Positions 1-10,400 of a stretch of DNA of 35,478 nucleotides are shown here, one piece after another. The position numbers and the translations under genes were made by a program. This DNA comes from Reclinomonas americana ATCC 50394 (taxonomy: Eukaryota; Jakobida; Jakobea; Jakobida). The stretch is taken from assembly GCA_048213135.1 (NCBI GenBank), contig PS015119.1, positions 120,625-156,102 of the forward strand, written 5' to 3'. How positions within the stretch are numbered: position 1 is the first letter of the stretch; each line of letters begins with the position of its first letter. The notes beneath the pieces are model-generated. The model worked only from the letters and a program-made list of their open reading frames with translations. It did not search any database and was not told where the DNA came from.

Positions 1-319
1 AAACACACACATCTCGTTTCCTCTCGCGGTGGCTTCATATTGTGTGTGTTGGTGCGTGTGTGTGTGTGCAACTCGTCGCTCAACATTCCGAAACATACTG
101 TTCCACCAATCATCTTCTCATGTGACTAATCTCGGTGCGTGTCGTCCACGTGCACCCCCTCTCCTTCTCCTTCTCCCTGCCTCTTCTCCCCTCCTCTCTC
201 TCTCTCTCTGTCCCGGGCCCTTCCCCCTCTCCCTGCAGCTGTCCCTGCCTCTTCTCCCTGTACATGTCCCTGCCCCCTCTCGTTCTCCCTGTCCCCTCTC
301 CTCCCCCCTGCCCCTTCTC
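1..319. repeat. Gene-free low-complexity region with polypyrimidine tract
   Basis: No gene is supported here. The first 70 bases contain GT/CA dinucleotide runs. From about 150 to 320 the plus strand is almost pure C and T, built of repeated CTCC, TTCTCC and TCTCTC words with a few CTGCAG or TGTACATG interruptions. It lies just beyond the stop codon of the minus-strand TH1-like gene and could be its 3' flank. The open frames crossing it on both strands are simple-sequence artefacts. Confidence 0.7.
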
Positions 320-3197
320 TCACATTAATATTCCACTCACTTCTTGTTGCAAGGCGACGGCAAGAAGGTCTGCGTCGGTAAAGGTATCCGCATTGTCGTC
401 GACCGATGCCGGCACCGGTACCGGCTGCTGCTGGTCCTCACCGTCGTCACCGTCACCTTCCGTGCCAGCGCCATCTTCCTGCTCATCGCCATCATCTTCC
501 GCGACGAGCTCTTCATCTGCAGCCACTGACGAGTGGGTCCTCGCTTCGAATTCTGTAGCCATGGGAGATGAGCCTGCAGTCGCAGCAGCTGGCTGTTGAG
601 CCCCCAGCTGGCGAGTGTCGTCGAATGGCTTCATCGCGCGAGGGTTGACCGGTCTCGGATCTGCTGAAGCCACAGTTGCGTGTCGAGATCCGTGCTTTGC
701 CTCGTGGAGCAATTCGCGGTCAACTGGGCGCTGAGCGAGGGCGTCCAGCGAGCTGCTCGTGCGGGCAGACAAGCTGGAAGGATCCCAGAGTGAGTAAACT
801 CTCACACCACGCGCTCGCAAGGCACATTTCTGCACCTGAGCTGCATCGCATCCAGAAACGCGTCCCCTCTTTTGTCGTCACTCATCGGAATAAGTGCTGG
901 GAAGTCGATCCGACCGGCAATGCGAACCATCACTTCGCCGTCCGCGCACGCAAGTAGTTGCACCGTCGACAGAGAGATTGGGATGGCCATCGAGTGCTTG
1001 AAAAGGCTGAAGCCACGGCTTGTCAGCAACAATACGCGAAATTCTCTCTTGTTTGCCATCACGACGCAACATGCCGCCAGTGACGATGTTCTTTTGTTTA
1101 GCATCGTACACCAGATCAACGGCATTTGATCTGACACGGTCGAGGAGAGGGTAATCAACTGCTGCGTCCACGATGCTGGCCGAGTAAATTTCGACCCCCG
1201 CACTTGTCGTGTCATGATATCATGTCCATCGCAAAACAATCATGTCAGCGAAGAAAGAACAACAAAGATAAAATGCACTGCGATTGCACACCTTCCCCCA
1301 GAAGACACGGCAGCCAATCTGTGCGACTTCCGGTCTCGAACAAGCCGCCCAAAGCATTCGTTGCGACGGAAGATCTCTGGAGGCAGCACAACGTGTCCCA
1401 CGTCATCATCACTGCATGCAGGTTTCGAACATGTTTAGAATACTGCATGTACCGCAGCGCAGTGCAGCGCCAGCTGCAGCATGCATCATGGATGAGTGGC
1501 AGCGACAAACCTCTGCAGCCGCAAAAAGTGAGCGCGTTTCTCCTTCGTGGCACACATGACTGCCTTCAGGAAGCGCTGATAGGTGGGGCATTGCCGTATG
1601 AGGGCCCCGAAGATGCCCTTGTCTTCCAACAACTTGGCGAATAAGCCAGCGACGCCCAGTTTTTTGATCTTCCTGGCAACGCTGTCAGCGTCGTAGACGT
1701 TGTTTGCAGTAGCGATTTGAGGCTGCAGAACGAAATAAGAATGAGGCAGATATCGCAATCCTCCTGTGTCGAGAATATATTATCACACAAAACTGTGCAC
1801 AACTCACCTCAAGCCCGTGTGTGCAACCGATGCTGAAGAGGGTGTTCAAGGCAAAGGTATTGAGCAGCGTGAAGCCGACGAGTCGTTTCTTGTCGCGGTT
1901 GATGACTGTTGCGATCGGCACGTATTGCGCGCGCATGGCAATTGTCGGTGGCCCCGTCTTCTTCTTCTTCTTCTTCTTCTTCTTCTTCTTCTTCTTCTTC
2001 TTCGCCGTCGTCGTCGTCGTCGTCGTCGTCGTCGACGACGACGACTGGTATATACACACAGGCACACACACACACACACGAAGAGGAGAGTTGTTAGTCA
2101 TGATAAGAAGGAACAATACTGCGCACATGACGTGTCGACATAAAGGCGACAACGACGCGTACGCACTTCGCAATCAGCGACACCAGCAGCAGAGTCTTCA
2201 GCATGTCCGTTGGCGGCACACAGCCCGGTTTGTTGGCAGCAGGACGCCCCGTGTGCTTCTTGCGACCCCAATCAGCGCACACAACACTCGCATACGCCGT
2301 GATGGCCTGACTGTCCTCTGGGTCTGGGTCTGCGCAGCGTGCATTTCATCGCATCGCAGCGGTATCACAACGGTAAGACAGGGTGGATACACGTGTGGCT
2401 GCAGGTGCACACAGCGTAACAAACTTACCCCATGTCGTGGGGTCGCAGCTGGCTGATGGCAAGGCGCGAAGGACATGACGATCAAACACGTCGAACGCCT
2501 CTTGCAGATTGGCATCCTTCTGGACGTACTCCTTGTACGACTCTCTCATCGCGGCCAGTCGCTTGCGCTGAACCAATTGCGTGCAGGTACTGTGGTGAGA
2601 GAGAGGACAAATGGTGCAAAAAGTGGCAAAATTAATGCAGCGCTAGCGTACCAGAACGGCGCAAAAGAACGACTCCACCACGGCTGCGCAGACTCCGATG
2701 CGGCGCTGCTGAAACTTGCTGGCGTCTTCTTCCTTCCGCTGCTGGATACTTGAAATTGACTCGCTTCCCAGCGCCGCTGTCAGCAGCCCCTGATATTCTT
2801 CACGCGAAAGCGTGAGAAACTGTCGCACGCCGTCGGACGGTGGTGAACCGGTGGTCGTCAGCCCGCGGACAAATCGGAAAGCCTGCAGTGTGGGCGAGTC
2901 TGGCGCAGCGTTGCTCACTGCGTCCACGATTGCCTGCCACTGTGCCGGCTGGTGCTCTTGTGGCATGCGCACATGCACTTCTGGCTGCGGGAGATCATGA
3001 GCGCTGGCAGCAGTTGGCGGCGGCGGCGGCGGCGGCGGCGGTGGTGGTGGTGGTGGTGGTGGTGGTGGTGGTGGTGGTGGTGCATTCGGATCCGGAGTGC
3101 GAGCAAATGCATGCGTACGAGTATGCGCATTGGACGGCCCTTCGTTCGGGTACTTTGAGCAATCAATGGCATCGAGTACGGACTGTGGTGTTGTCAT
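320..3197 (-). CDS. Protein with C-terminal myosin-I TH1-like domain (9 exons, about 734 aa)
   Basis: The model joins exons 2652-3197, 2429-2567, 2163-2329, 1808-2044, 1511-1722, 1292-1411, 1085-1202, 836-1047 and 320-773; all phases agree and the total is 735 codons. The N-terminus carries a run of about 22 prolines, then helical sequence, then a Ser/Thr/Lys run encoded by a trinucleotide repeat. Exon 836-1047 encodes KREFRVLLLTSRGFSLF, then IPISLSTVQLLACADGEVMV. That pattern (two beta strands, a basic residue, 'LLLT', then 'IP.S' and 'ADG') matches the membrane-lipid-binding TH1 tail of class I myosins (PF06017). No motor domain, IQ motif or SH3 domain is visible, so this is not a myosin. 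The C-terminus is acidic and disordered. Start chosen: the first ATG after a GT-rich intron-like stretch; an upstream exon is possible. The family name is inference from pattern; the exon structure is well supported. Confidence 0.66.
1957..2044. repeat. (TTC)n-(GTC)n trinucleotide microsatellite
   Basis: About 16 TTC units are followed by about 9 GTC/GAC units. On the minus strand it lies at the 5' end of exon 1808-2044 of the TH1-like gene and would encode Ser, Thr and Lys runs in the frame used. The splice acceptor could instead lie inside the repeat, in which case most of it is intronic. Confidence 0.85.
3016..3082. repeat. (GGC)n-(GGT)n microsatellite encoding polyproline
   Basis: About 9 GGC units run into about 13 GGT units. 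On the minus strand they read CCA/CCG codons and give about 22 consecutive prolines near the N-terminus of the TH1-like protein. Confidence 0.9.
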
Positions 3198-4423
3198 CCT
3201 CGCGGTCGCGCGATCGCTGCAGGTCTGCACACGCACACAGACACGCACAGAATAGAAAAACAGAGGAAGAAAAGTTGAGTTGGACTTTTCGAATCATTCG
3301 CATTCAATTTGCACTAAAGAATATGAATACACNNNNNNNNNNNNNNNNNNNNNNNNNNNNNNNNNNNNNNNNNNNNNNNNNNNNNNNNNNNNNNNNNNNN
3401 NNNNNNNNNNNNNNNNNNNNNNNNNNNNNNNNNNNNNNNNNNNNNNNNNNNNNNNNNNNNNNNNNNNNNNNNNNNNNNNNNNNNNNNNNNNNNNNNNNNN
3501 NNNNNNNNNNNNNNNNNNNNNNNNNNNNNNNNNNNNNNNNNNNNNNNNNNNNNNNNNNNNNNNNNNNNNNNNNNNNNNNNNNNNNNNNNNNNNNNNNNNN
3601 NNNNNNNNNNNNNNNNNNNNNNNNNNNNNNNNNNNNNNNNNNNNNNNNNNNNNNNNNNNNNNNNNNNNNNNNNNNNNNNNNNNNNNNNNNNNNNNNNNNN
3701 NNNNNNNNNNNNNNNNNNNNNNNNNNNNNNNNNNNNNNNNNNNNNNNNNNNNNNNATGCGCACGATCTCTCTCGCTCTCTCCATCTTCTTTCCACCTAAT
3801 GCTATCACATTCTGTGCAACTGTTTCAATCTACACAGAGAGAGAGAGTGGGATCTGGGGGTGCTTACCTTGGCGTGCGCGCTGCGTGAGAATATATTCGA
3901 TCGCGAATTCGCACTCGCAAACAAAATGGAGAACAATCAGACATTCTATGCGGAAATGGATCACGCGTGTGCTTTCTGTTGTCCGAGTTCCCTCGGACAT
4001 ATATACAGCCGCTTTGTGAGTGACAGCAACGCCCTTTGTTCATTTTCCTCACACCCTGCGAGAAGCTGAAGTGACGTTCCCACAGCCAGTACGGCACTGG
4101 TCGGTCCCTTGCATGCAACCAATGAATACGGTACCGTCCACGGTACCGTCCCGATGCCGAACGGCATCGTTCTGTCACTTAGACCGTCCCTAATTCTTCC
4201 GGCGATCGACAAAAAAAGGAGAAAAAAACTCACCAGTTCTGCCGAATGAAGCTCATCCGGCGTCGTCCGGTGTCGGCACGGTGCCCATTTTTAGCCGCGG
4301 CTGCCCGCCCCCGGCCGCCCCCGCCCCCGCTCCGCTTTGCATGCACTCCCTCGCCCCACCACCCACCATCTACTCAAGGTGCCACACTCAATGGATTCAC
4401 TCATACTCATACAAAATGCTCTA
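3198..4423. other. Unassigned interval between genes 1 and 2, with a 423-nt gap (3333-3755)
   Basis: This is the longest stretch without a gene model. Bases 3333-3755 are N. From 3756 to 4423 I see only short frames on both strands, a GA run near 3836-3847, C-rich low complexity at 4297-4330, and the tandem palindromic motif listed separately. It must contain the promoter of the TH1-like gene and the 3' flank of gene 2. A small gene or missing exons could be hidden in the gap. Confidence 0.6.
4128..4169. repeat. Tandem palindromic 12-mer followed by an 8-bp hairpin
   Basis: ACGGTACCGTCC occurs twice head to tail (4128-4139 and 4140-4151); each copy contains the palindrome ACGGTACCGT. Immediately after, CGATGCCG (4152-4159) and CGGCATCG (4162-4169) form a perfect 8-bp inverted repeat around an AA loop. 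It lies in the intergenic interval. It may be a protein-binding site or part of a degenerate repeat element; I cannot tell which. Confidence 0.6.
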
Positions 4424-7285
4424 TTAGAGAAAAAAACAAAGAAAAACGCCAGAGTCGGAAACTCGTGAAGTCCTCCGCATAGCGTTGACCCAGAAGTGCC
4501 CACAGTCCCGAGAAGCATCCATCACCCAGCATTCGGTGGCACACGAAAAGCAAACACAATCCAGCTCCACCCCAGAAGGATTCAGCACCTCCGTATCACC
4601 GTCACCAGACGAGATCGACCTCCTCCTTGTAACAGCTCGGCAGCAGCACCGGCAAAGAGCCATCATACGTCACAATCGTTCTACAAGCAAGTCTGGGCAC
4701 GATCGTAAACAGCCGATCCACCGTCCAGCGGAGACGCAAGCACCCGTCACTCGGCAGCGATGCAGTCAAGTCTTGAAACACAGCCGTGAACGAACTCCAC
4801 AGAGCCTCCACGAAGATGAGCGAGTATCTGCACGGCGAACATCGCATGAGAACGTGCAGCTCGTACAATGCGCAGTGTCTCACAATGCATCTGCGCATCA
4901 AATAAGCAAAAGGACAGCAGCGGAGAGTGACACTCACCATCAAACCGAATGTACTATCTGTGCCACTTGGTTCCTTCGAATGCACCATCGTCGATGCTGT
5001 TGCTCGGTTGAGCAAGAAGCCACTTCGATACAGTGTCAACCAACCGTGATCATGCAGCACATGATACTGCACAGCTTTTGCTCACCTCATCAAAAGAACG
5101 GAGACAGCACCATGAGACATGTCTGCCACAAATTAGCACACCACGGCGCACATCGCAGTCGCCGGGAGCACGTACTACTCACGGATACCGACGACACGAG
5201 TGGCAGTGAAACGGTGTCAACACGTAACAATGAAGACGACGCTGCTGTGAAGGTGACGGGTCAGATACAACGAGGGCTCCTGGAAACAGACTCAGTCACT
5301 CCGATGCTGCATGTGGAGCAGTGCATCATTGGTGCCAAAGCTGCTCAACGAGAGAGAGAACAGATGTAAGAGTGCTCACATGAGATGAGAAGTGTGTGTG
5401 AGGACACCACAACAGCCAAACCTCGAAGAGATCATGCACAATGTGCGTCACCACGAGCTCGCAGGTAGCAAGGCACGCACCAAGGGTGCAGAGTGGTTGA
5501 CTGTGCTGCTACAGATGACGGCCTCTTCGGTGAGTGACATGCTCGGAAAAATGCTCAAACAAACAAGTCATCACTCACACAATGGGAACGACGTGGCACG
5601 GCACACGCGCATCAACAGTGAGCCACTCTCACATGCATCACTGAGTGTGTGCTGGAGAAGCCTGTCTCGACGCAAGGATACGCAGGTATGAACAATGGTG
5701 AGCAAGGAAGCAGCGGAAGAATGCTCAAACAAACACTCACTTGCCACGCCAAGACGGCAGAGGCTCAAGCGCGAACAAGAGAGACAAGTCGTGTTGGTTG
5801 ATCACACTGGAATGTAAGAAATGCTCACTCGCAAAGAAACAGTGGCAGTGCTGCACTGTTGCAGCAGCCAGCCACAACACTGTGGCAAAGAGCACGCCAA
5901 CCGCTCGTCCATGTCGACAGTGGATTCGACTGTGGCGCGAGAGATGCATCAACACAAGCACCACACCAATGCAGTGCGCATGCAGAAGATGGCACGCTGG
6001 CCGCTGGCCGCTGCGCTGGCGAGTGATCACGAAGCGACAATGGTCATGGTGATGCGTGATCAATGGGTGAGGTTGCCATTCGTGCACGCCCACGACACCG
6101 TTCGCCAGGCGCGCGGTGAGGCATGGTGACGGTGCCGTGCAGGTGGTGAGTGGCCGGACGCGTCGACGCGTCAGACCGCGCGCGAACAACAGCGTCGCTT
6201 GTGGCCACGGCTGCCTCAGTGCATGTGGCAGCCTCACTCTGCACTGTGCTGGGAAGCAATCGCTGGCGCTTCCGCACCGGAGAGGCTGCAAGTATCAAAA
6301 CACGCAAATGAGGACATCATCCCACACGGAGACACGATCATGATGCATGCAGCTCCACATGCAGACAACAGGAGTCACACAAACACATGCGCGCACAGCA
6401 GAGAGAGAGAGAGAGAGATGGAGAGGGCGAGAACAGACACGCGAACCTGCACTTGATTGTGCTTGTGACAGAGTGTGCGCGATGAAGCCGCAGAGTGACG
6501 CGAACATGTGCCTGAACACCTCGTCATTGTTCTCCGGTAAGCAGGCATTCTCGGGCGGGAGAAGATGAGTGTGAAGAGAGTGATGGTGCAATGACTGTCT
6601 CCATTCTTTCGCGTGAACAACAGCCAGCGTGGAAAGGGCGGGAGTGCTCGCATTTCCTATTTAAGTGTTAATTAGTTACTAATTATACTATGGTTTCTGA
6701 AAGTGAAGAACGAGCAGTCGACATAAGTATTTGTCTCCTACTCGTTCTTCTTTCATTTTGCTTAATTTTCCTTTTTTATCGGAAAGTCATTGACTTACTG
6801 ATCACCACCTGTCAACACGGTGGCCACTTCACCGGCCAGGCGGCACGCTTCGCGCAGTCTCTCGTGCACACTGGCGAACTCGCGAATGCAGTCAACATAC
6901 GCCAGCGTGGCGTCCAGCAGCAGAATGCGCTGCTGCCGTTGGACGGGTGACAGGCAGGTGGCGTGCGTGCTGGCGATAAAGTGCAAGTCATGCGCGCACT
7001 CGCTGTCGATTGTGGCGCGCAGGTAGTTGGAGAACGCTCGGCCAGCATCGGCAGCGCCCAAGGCGTTCTGTTCACACAAAAGCATAACGTGGAAGTGAGC
7101 ACCGAAGCTGAAGAACAGCTCTACGTTCTGTATCTGTGATTCACCGACACAATCTCGGCCAGCGGCTCGTCGGGAACGCACTGCTCCTCGTCCGAGGTGT
7201 CGCTGTTCGGTGCCGAGTCGTCGATAATCATGTCGTCAGCGTCACACCACTCCTCCCACTCGTGTCTCTCCTCGCAGCGGCTCAT
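4424..7285 (-). CDS. Unidentified protein, multi-exon model with candidate ultra-short introns (about 638 aa)
   Basis: Model exons (minus): 7151-7285, 6799-7127, 6596-6656, 6447-6549, 6099-6285, 5967-6015, 5829-5929, 5741-5806, 5575-5661, 5481-5508, 5408-5457, 5300-5340, 5183-5279, 5086-5122, 4938-5066, 4834-4890, 4611-4805 and 4424-4588. All phases agree. The first 45 residues are acidic; exon 2 encodes helical sequence (for example LHFIASTHATCLSPVQRQQ). The 4611-4805 exon is another long convincing frame. The middle is rich in Cys and His and is less convincing. I recognise no family. Introns at 7128-7150, 5807-5828, 5458-5480, 5280-5299, 5067-5085, 4806-4833 and 4589-4610 are only 19-28 nt. 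For 7128-7150 and 5807-5828, longer in-frame introns also work (7068-7150; 5662-5828, skipping exon 5741-5806). The two ends of the gene are better supported than the middle; splitting into two genes near 6660-6800 is possible, though a strong GTAAGT donor at 6798 argues for one. Confidence 0.45.
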
Positions 7286-7442
7286 GGTGAATTGAGAGTG
7301 TCAGCGTGACTCGGCTCCGCACTTGTCTTGTGACGGTGATTTCTCCGCGACATCGGCGTGACCTATGTTTCTCCGCGCGCCAGATCACATCATGTTTTAC
7401 AACCAGGAAAGCGTCGCTTAAACAAAACGTTTTCCAGTGTAC

Positions 7443-7448
7443 TTTATT
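7443..7448 (-). terminator. AATAAA polyadenylation signal of gene 3
   Basis: On the minus strand AATAAA lies 2 nt beyond the TAA stop codon (7451-7453) of the GCC2-domain membrane protein gene. If used, the 3' UTR would be very short, which fits the compact spacing to gene 2 (start at 7285). Confidence 0.5.
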
Positions 7449-7450
7449 AT

Positions 7451-10400
7451 TTACAAGCCGAGATACGCCTGTGGCGTGCTGTGTGGTGAGTGGCTGTCGA
7501 ATAATCGCTGCACGCGTTGATTGGCTGCCAGGTCTTGCACATCGCGTCGATCAATGGGCACACCCTGCGCGACATTATCAGTGAGTGAGACAAACCGCGC
7601 CGTCGGCATTTGCGTGACAACCAACATACCGACAGCTGGGCGTGACTTTGCTGCGAGACCGGATCGACATCGCCACTGCGTCGCATGCATCACGGGTGAG
7701 AGGAGCGCCCGAGACAACCACAGCTGCAGGCAAGCCTCACGACGCAACGACACGCCCTCCTGACTACCGTACTGACTGCGTCCGCTACGTGGCAAGAACG
7801 GGCTGCTGGCGGCCAGATCGGCGGCGGCATCGTCGTCGTCGTAGCCACGGCCAATGGGACTGGCTGGCGAGGCCGCTGCACCTGCTCCACTCGCCAGTTG
7901 TCGCGCAGCGATTCGCCGTCGGTACATGGTGTACACGACGACGGTGACCAGACCAATGAACCCGAGGCAGCCGACAATCATCACAATGGCAAACGCGTAT
8001 GTCGGATGACAGCCCTTTGTGTGTGTGTGTGCGTGCGTGTGCAGGGTGAGCGTGACGAGTGCAGTCAACGGTCACAACTCTCCATCTTTCTCATCGACGA
8101 AACAGTAAGATCGTGGTTGGGCGCAAACAGAGCCGAGCAGTACGTGCATTTCATGCCGTCGCCGTCCTTGGTGAAGAAGCCTGCCGGGGGGAACGCATGG
8201 AAGACAATCAGTGACACTGCACGGAAATGGTGCAGACAACATTGCTCGACATGCGAATCATCACCTCCCGGGTCGCACTTGAGACATCCGGAGCGGGTTG
8301 GATTGACACGCTCGTCCGGGGCACAGCCCTGGCAAATGTACGCGCCACCTTGCGAGTACGTGTTCTCCTGGCACGGTGAGCACTGCGTCGTGTTTGACAG
8401 CGGTGCGTACTTGCCGGGATCACAGAGCAGACAGTTTGTCAGTCCCGGCTTGTCGGCATACTCGCCCGGCTGACACATGCTGCACGCTAATTGACCCTGC
8501 AGAGCACGCGCGCGCGTGAATACCAGTGCTGTATCGGTGCAAGCACGAAACACAACACGCCAAGACATACCTCTAGTGGCTGCGCGGATCCCTGCGGGCA
8601 CGGGTAGCCCCCTCCCATTCCCTGCGAGAACAGTGAGTGAGTGCCACTGTCATGAATCCAACAAGATGGCGCCAGAGCAACCACGCACCGATAGTGGACA
8701 GTAGTAGCCGGCGGTACAGTTGTGACAGTTGGCATTGCCTTCGCCAGCCGCGAATTCACCGGGAAGACACTCCAGACACGCGAGCGAGCCCTGTAGCGAA
8801 CAAGCAGGCGAGTCAGGCACAGTGGCAAGACAGAGAAAGAGAAGGAGACGCGCACGGTACCTGTTGTGGAGCAGCCCACCCAGCTTGACACTTGTCGCAG
8901 CTGCTGCCACCCTGTGAATATGATGGGTCAGAAAACTGCAACAAAATATCGACAGAGCACAAGCCAAACACACCGGCTTGTCGCGCACATAGCCCGGCGA
9001 GCAGGGAGTGCACTCACGGGCGGAAGGCTTGTCGGCAAAGTGACCCGGTTCACAGTTGAAGCATCGGGCAGAACCCTGTACCGAGATGTCCACACAATGA
9101 GTATCTCTTGAAGCAATGAGAGAGGGAGGAGAAATTGTGCGTACCGTGTCGTTCGTGAAGGTACCCGGTTGGCACGGCAAGCACGGAGTGGATGAGCCCT
9201 GCAAAGTGACGAGAATAAGAAAATGGAGAACACAGATGGAGCCACAGTGCGAGACAACGGATACCTCCTGGTCCAGCGCCGAGCCTGGATCACACGGAGT
9301 GCATGCGTGTTGTCCGCGGCTCGCAGCAAACTCACCACGCTTGCACTGGTAGCACTCGGAGAGGCCCTGTGATTCGAGCAGAGTCAGACCGACGCACTCG
9401 CCCACTGTGACACGAGCACACACACACCGTCACATTCGCAAACGTGCCAGCATTGCAGGGCGAGCACAGCGACTCGTTGTTGGCTTTCGGGCATTGGCCC
9501 TTGAGGCACACATTCAGGTACGAGCAGCCGAGGCCTGCAGATTTAGCGTGAGCGACTTGGCATCGAATACTCCCGACACAAAGTGACGCAACCGCTGAAT
9601 TCGCCAAAGCCACAGTCGACACACTCAAAGGCACCGACCAGAAACAGTGCTGCGCACTTGCAAGTCAGACGCACACACAAATGAAGGTAATGCACCAGCT
9701 GAGTGGCGACATCCAGCAAACCTCGCGACTCCGGCATGAGATTGGAGAACTCGGGCCTTCTCAGCGCCACCGCCATCCGTCCTTTGGCTTCCGAGTCAAA
9801 CACTGGCAGCGTGGCCGCCGCACTTGCCAACACCGTCACGTCGTGCGGATCCGCGTTGAGAACAATCGACGGTGTGGCCGGCAGGGCAGTAGAATTGACG
9901 TTGGCCTCTGGCACCGATGGCGCGACTGGCGCGACCTCGCGCTGAGGGGGAGGTGACATCGTGGTCGCGATTGTCTCCGGCTGAATCGAGGCAGGAACTG
10001 CGGTCCGCTGCAACGGCACTCCAGTCGTCGCCGCGACGTCGGGCTGAACAGGTGCGGTGATGGGAGTCTTTGCCGGTGCAGGAGCCGCGGTCGGGGTCAC
10101 AGGCACGTCTGGAGTCGCCGTCGAAGCAGGTGTGGCAGGCAAAGTCGGGGTCGTGGGAACTTCCGACTGCGCAGCTGCTGCTGGCGGCGCTGGTACGACA
10201 GCCGGCGTTGTGGTCGCAGACACTGCAGGAGGAGCTGGGGACACCGCTGGTGTCGACGGCAGAGGTGCAGCAGTTGGTGTCGGGGTGGAGGGAACCTCCG
10301 GCTGCGCTGCTGTTGCTGGTGTTGGGGTCGCAGGCACAGCAGGCTGCACAGGTGTCGGCGTCGACGGCGGAGCAACAGCCGGTGATTGGGTCGCAGGCAC

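Noticed and set aside
1040-1090. An apparent frameshift within the TH1-like domain
   Set aside because: The frame change is explained by a 37-nt GT-AG intron (1048-1084) in phase 0, so no sequencing error or pseudogene is needed.
1821-2456. Plus-strand frames with poly-Phe, poly-Leu and poly-Arg runs
   Set aside because: They are translations of the (TTC)n/(GTC)n microsatellite in wrong frames.
4485-5369. A 294-codon open frame on the plus strand
   Set aside because: It is antisense to gene 2, rich in His, Gln, Arg and Ser like many antisense readings of GC-rich genes, and shows no domain. Minus-strand exons in the same DNA (for example 4611-4805) look more protein-like. I prefer the minus strand, with limited confidence.
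6657-6798. AT-rich 142-nt segment with a short hydrophobic plus-strand frame
   Set aside because: It fits an intron of gene 2, with a strong GTAAGT donor at 6798 and an AG acceptor at 6657; the small frame there has no support.
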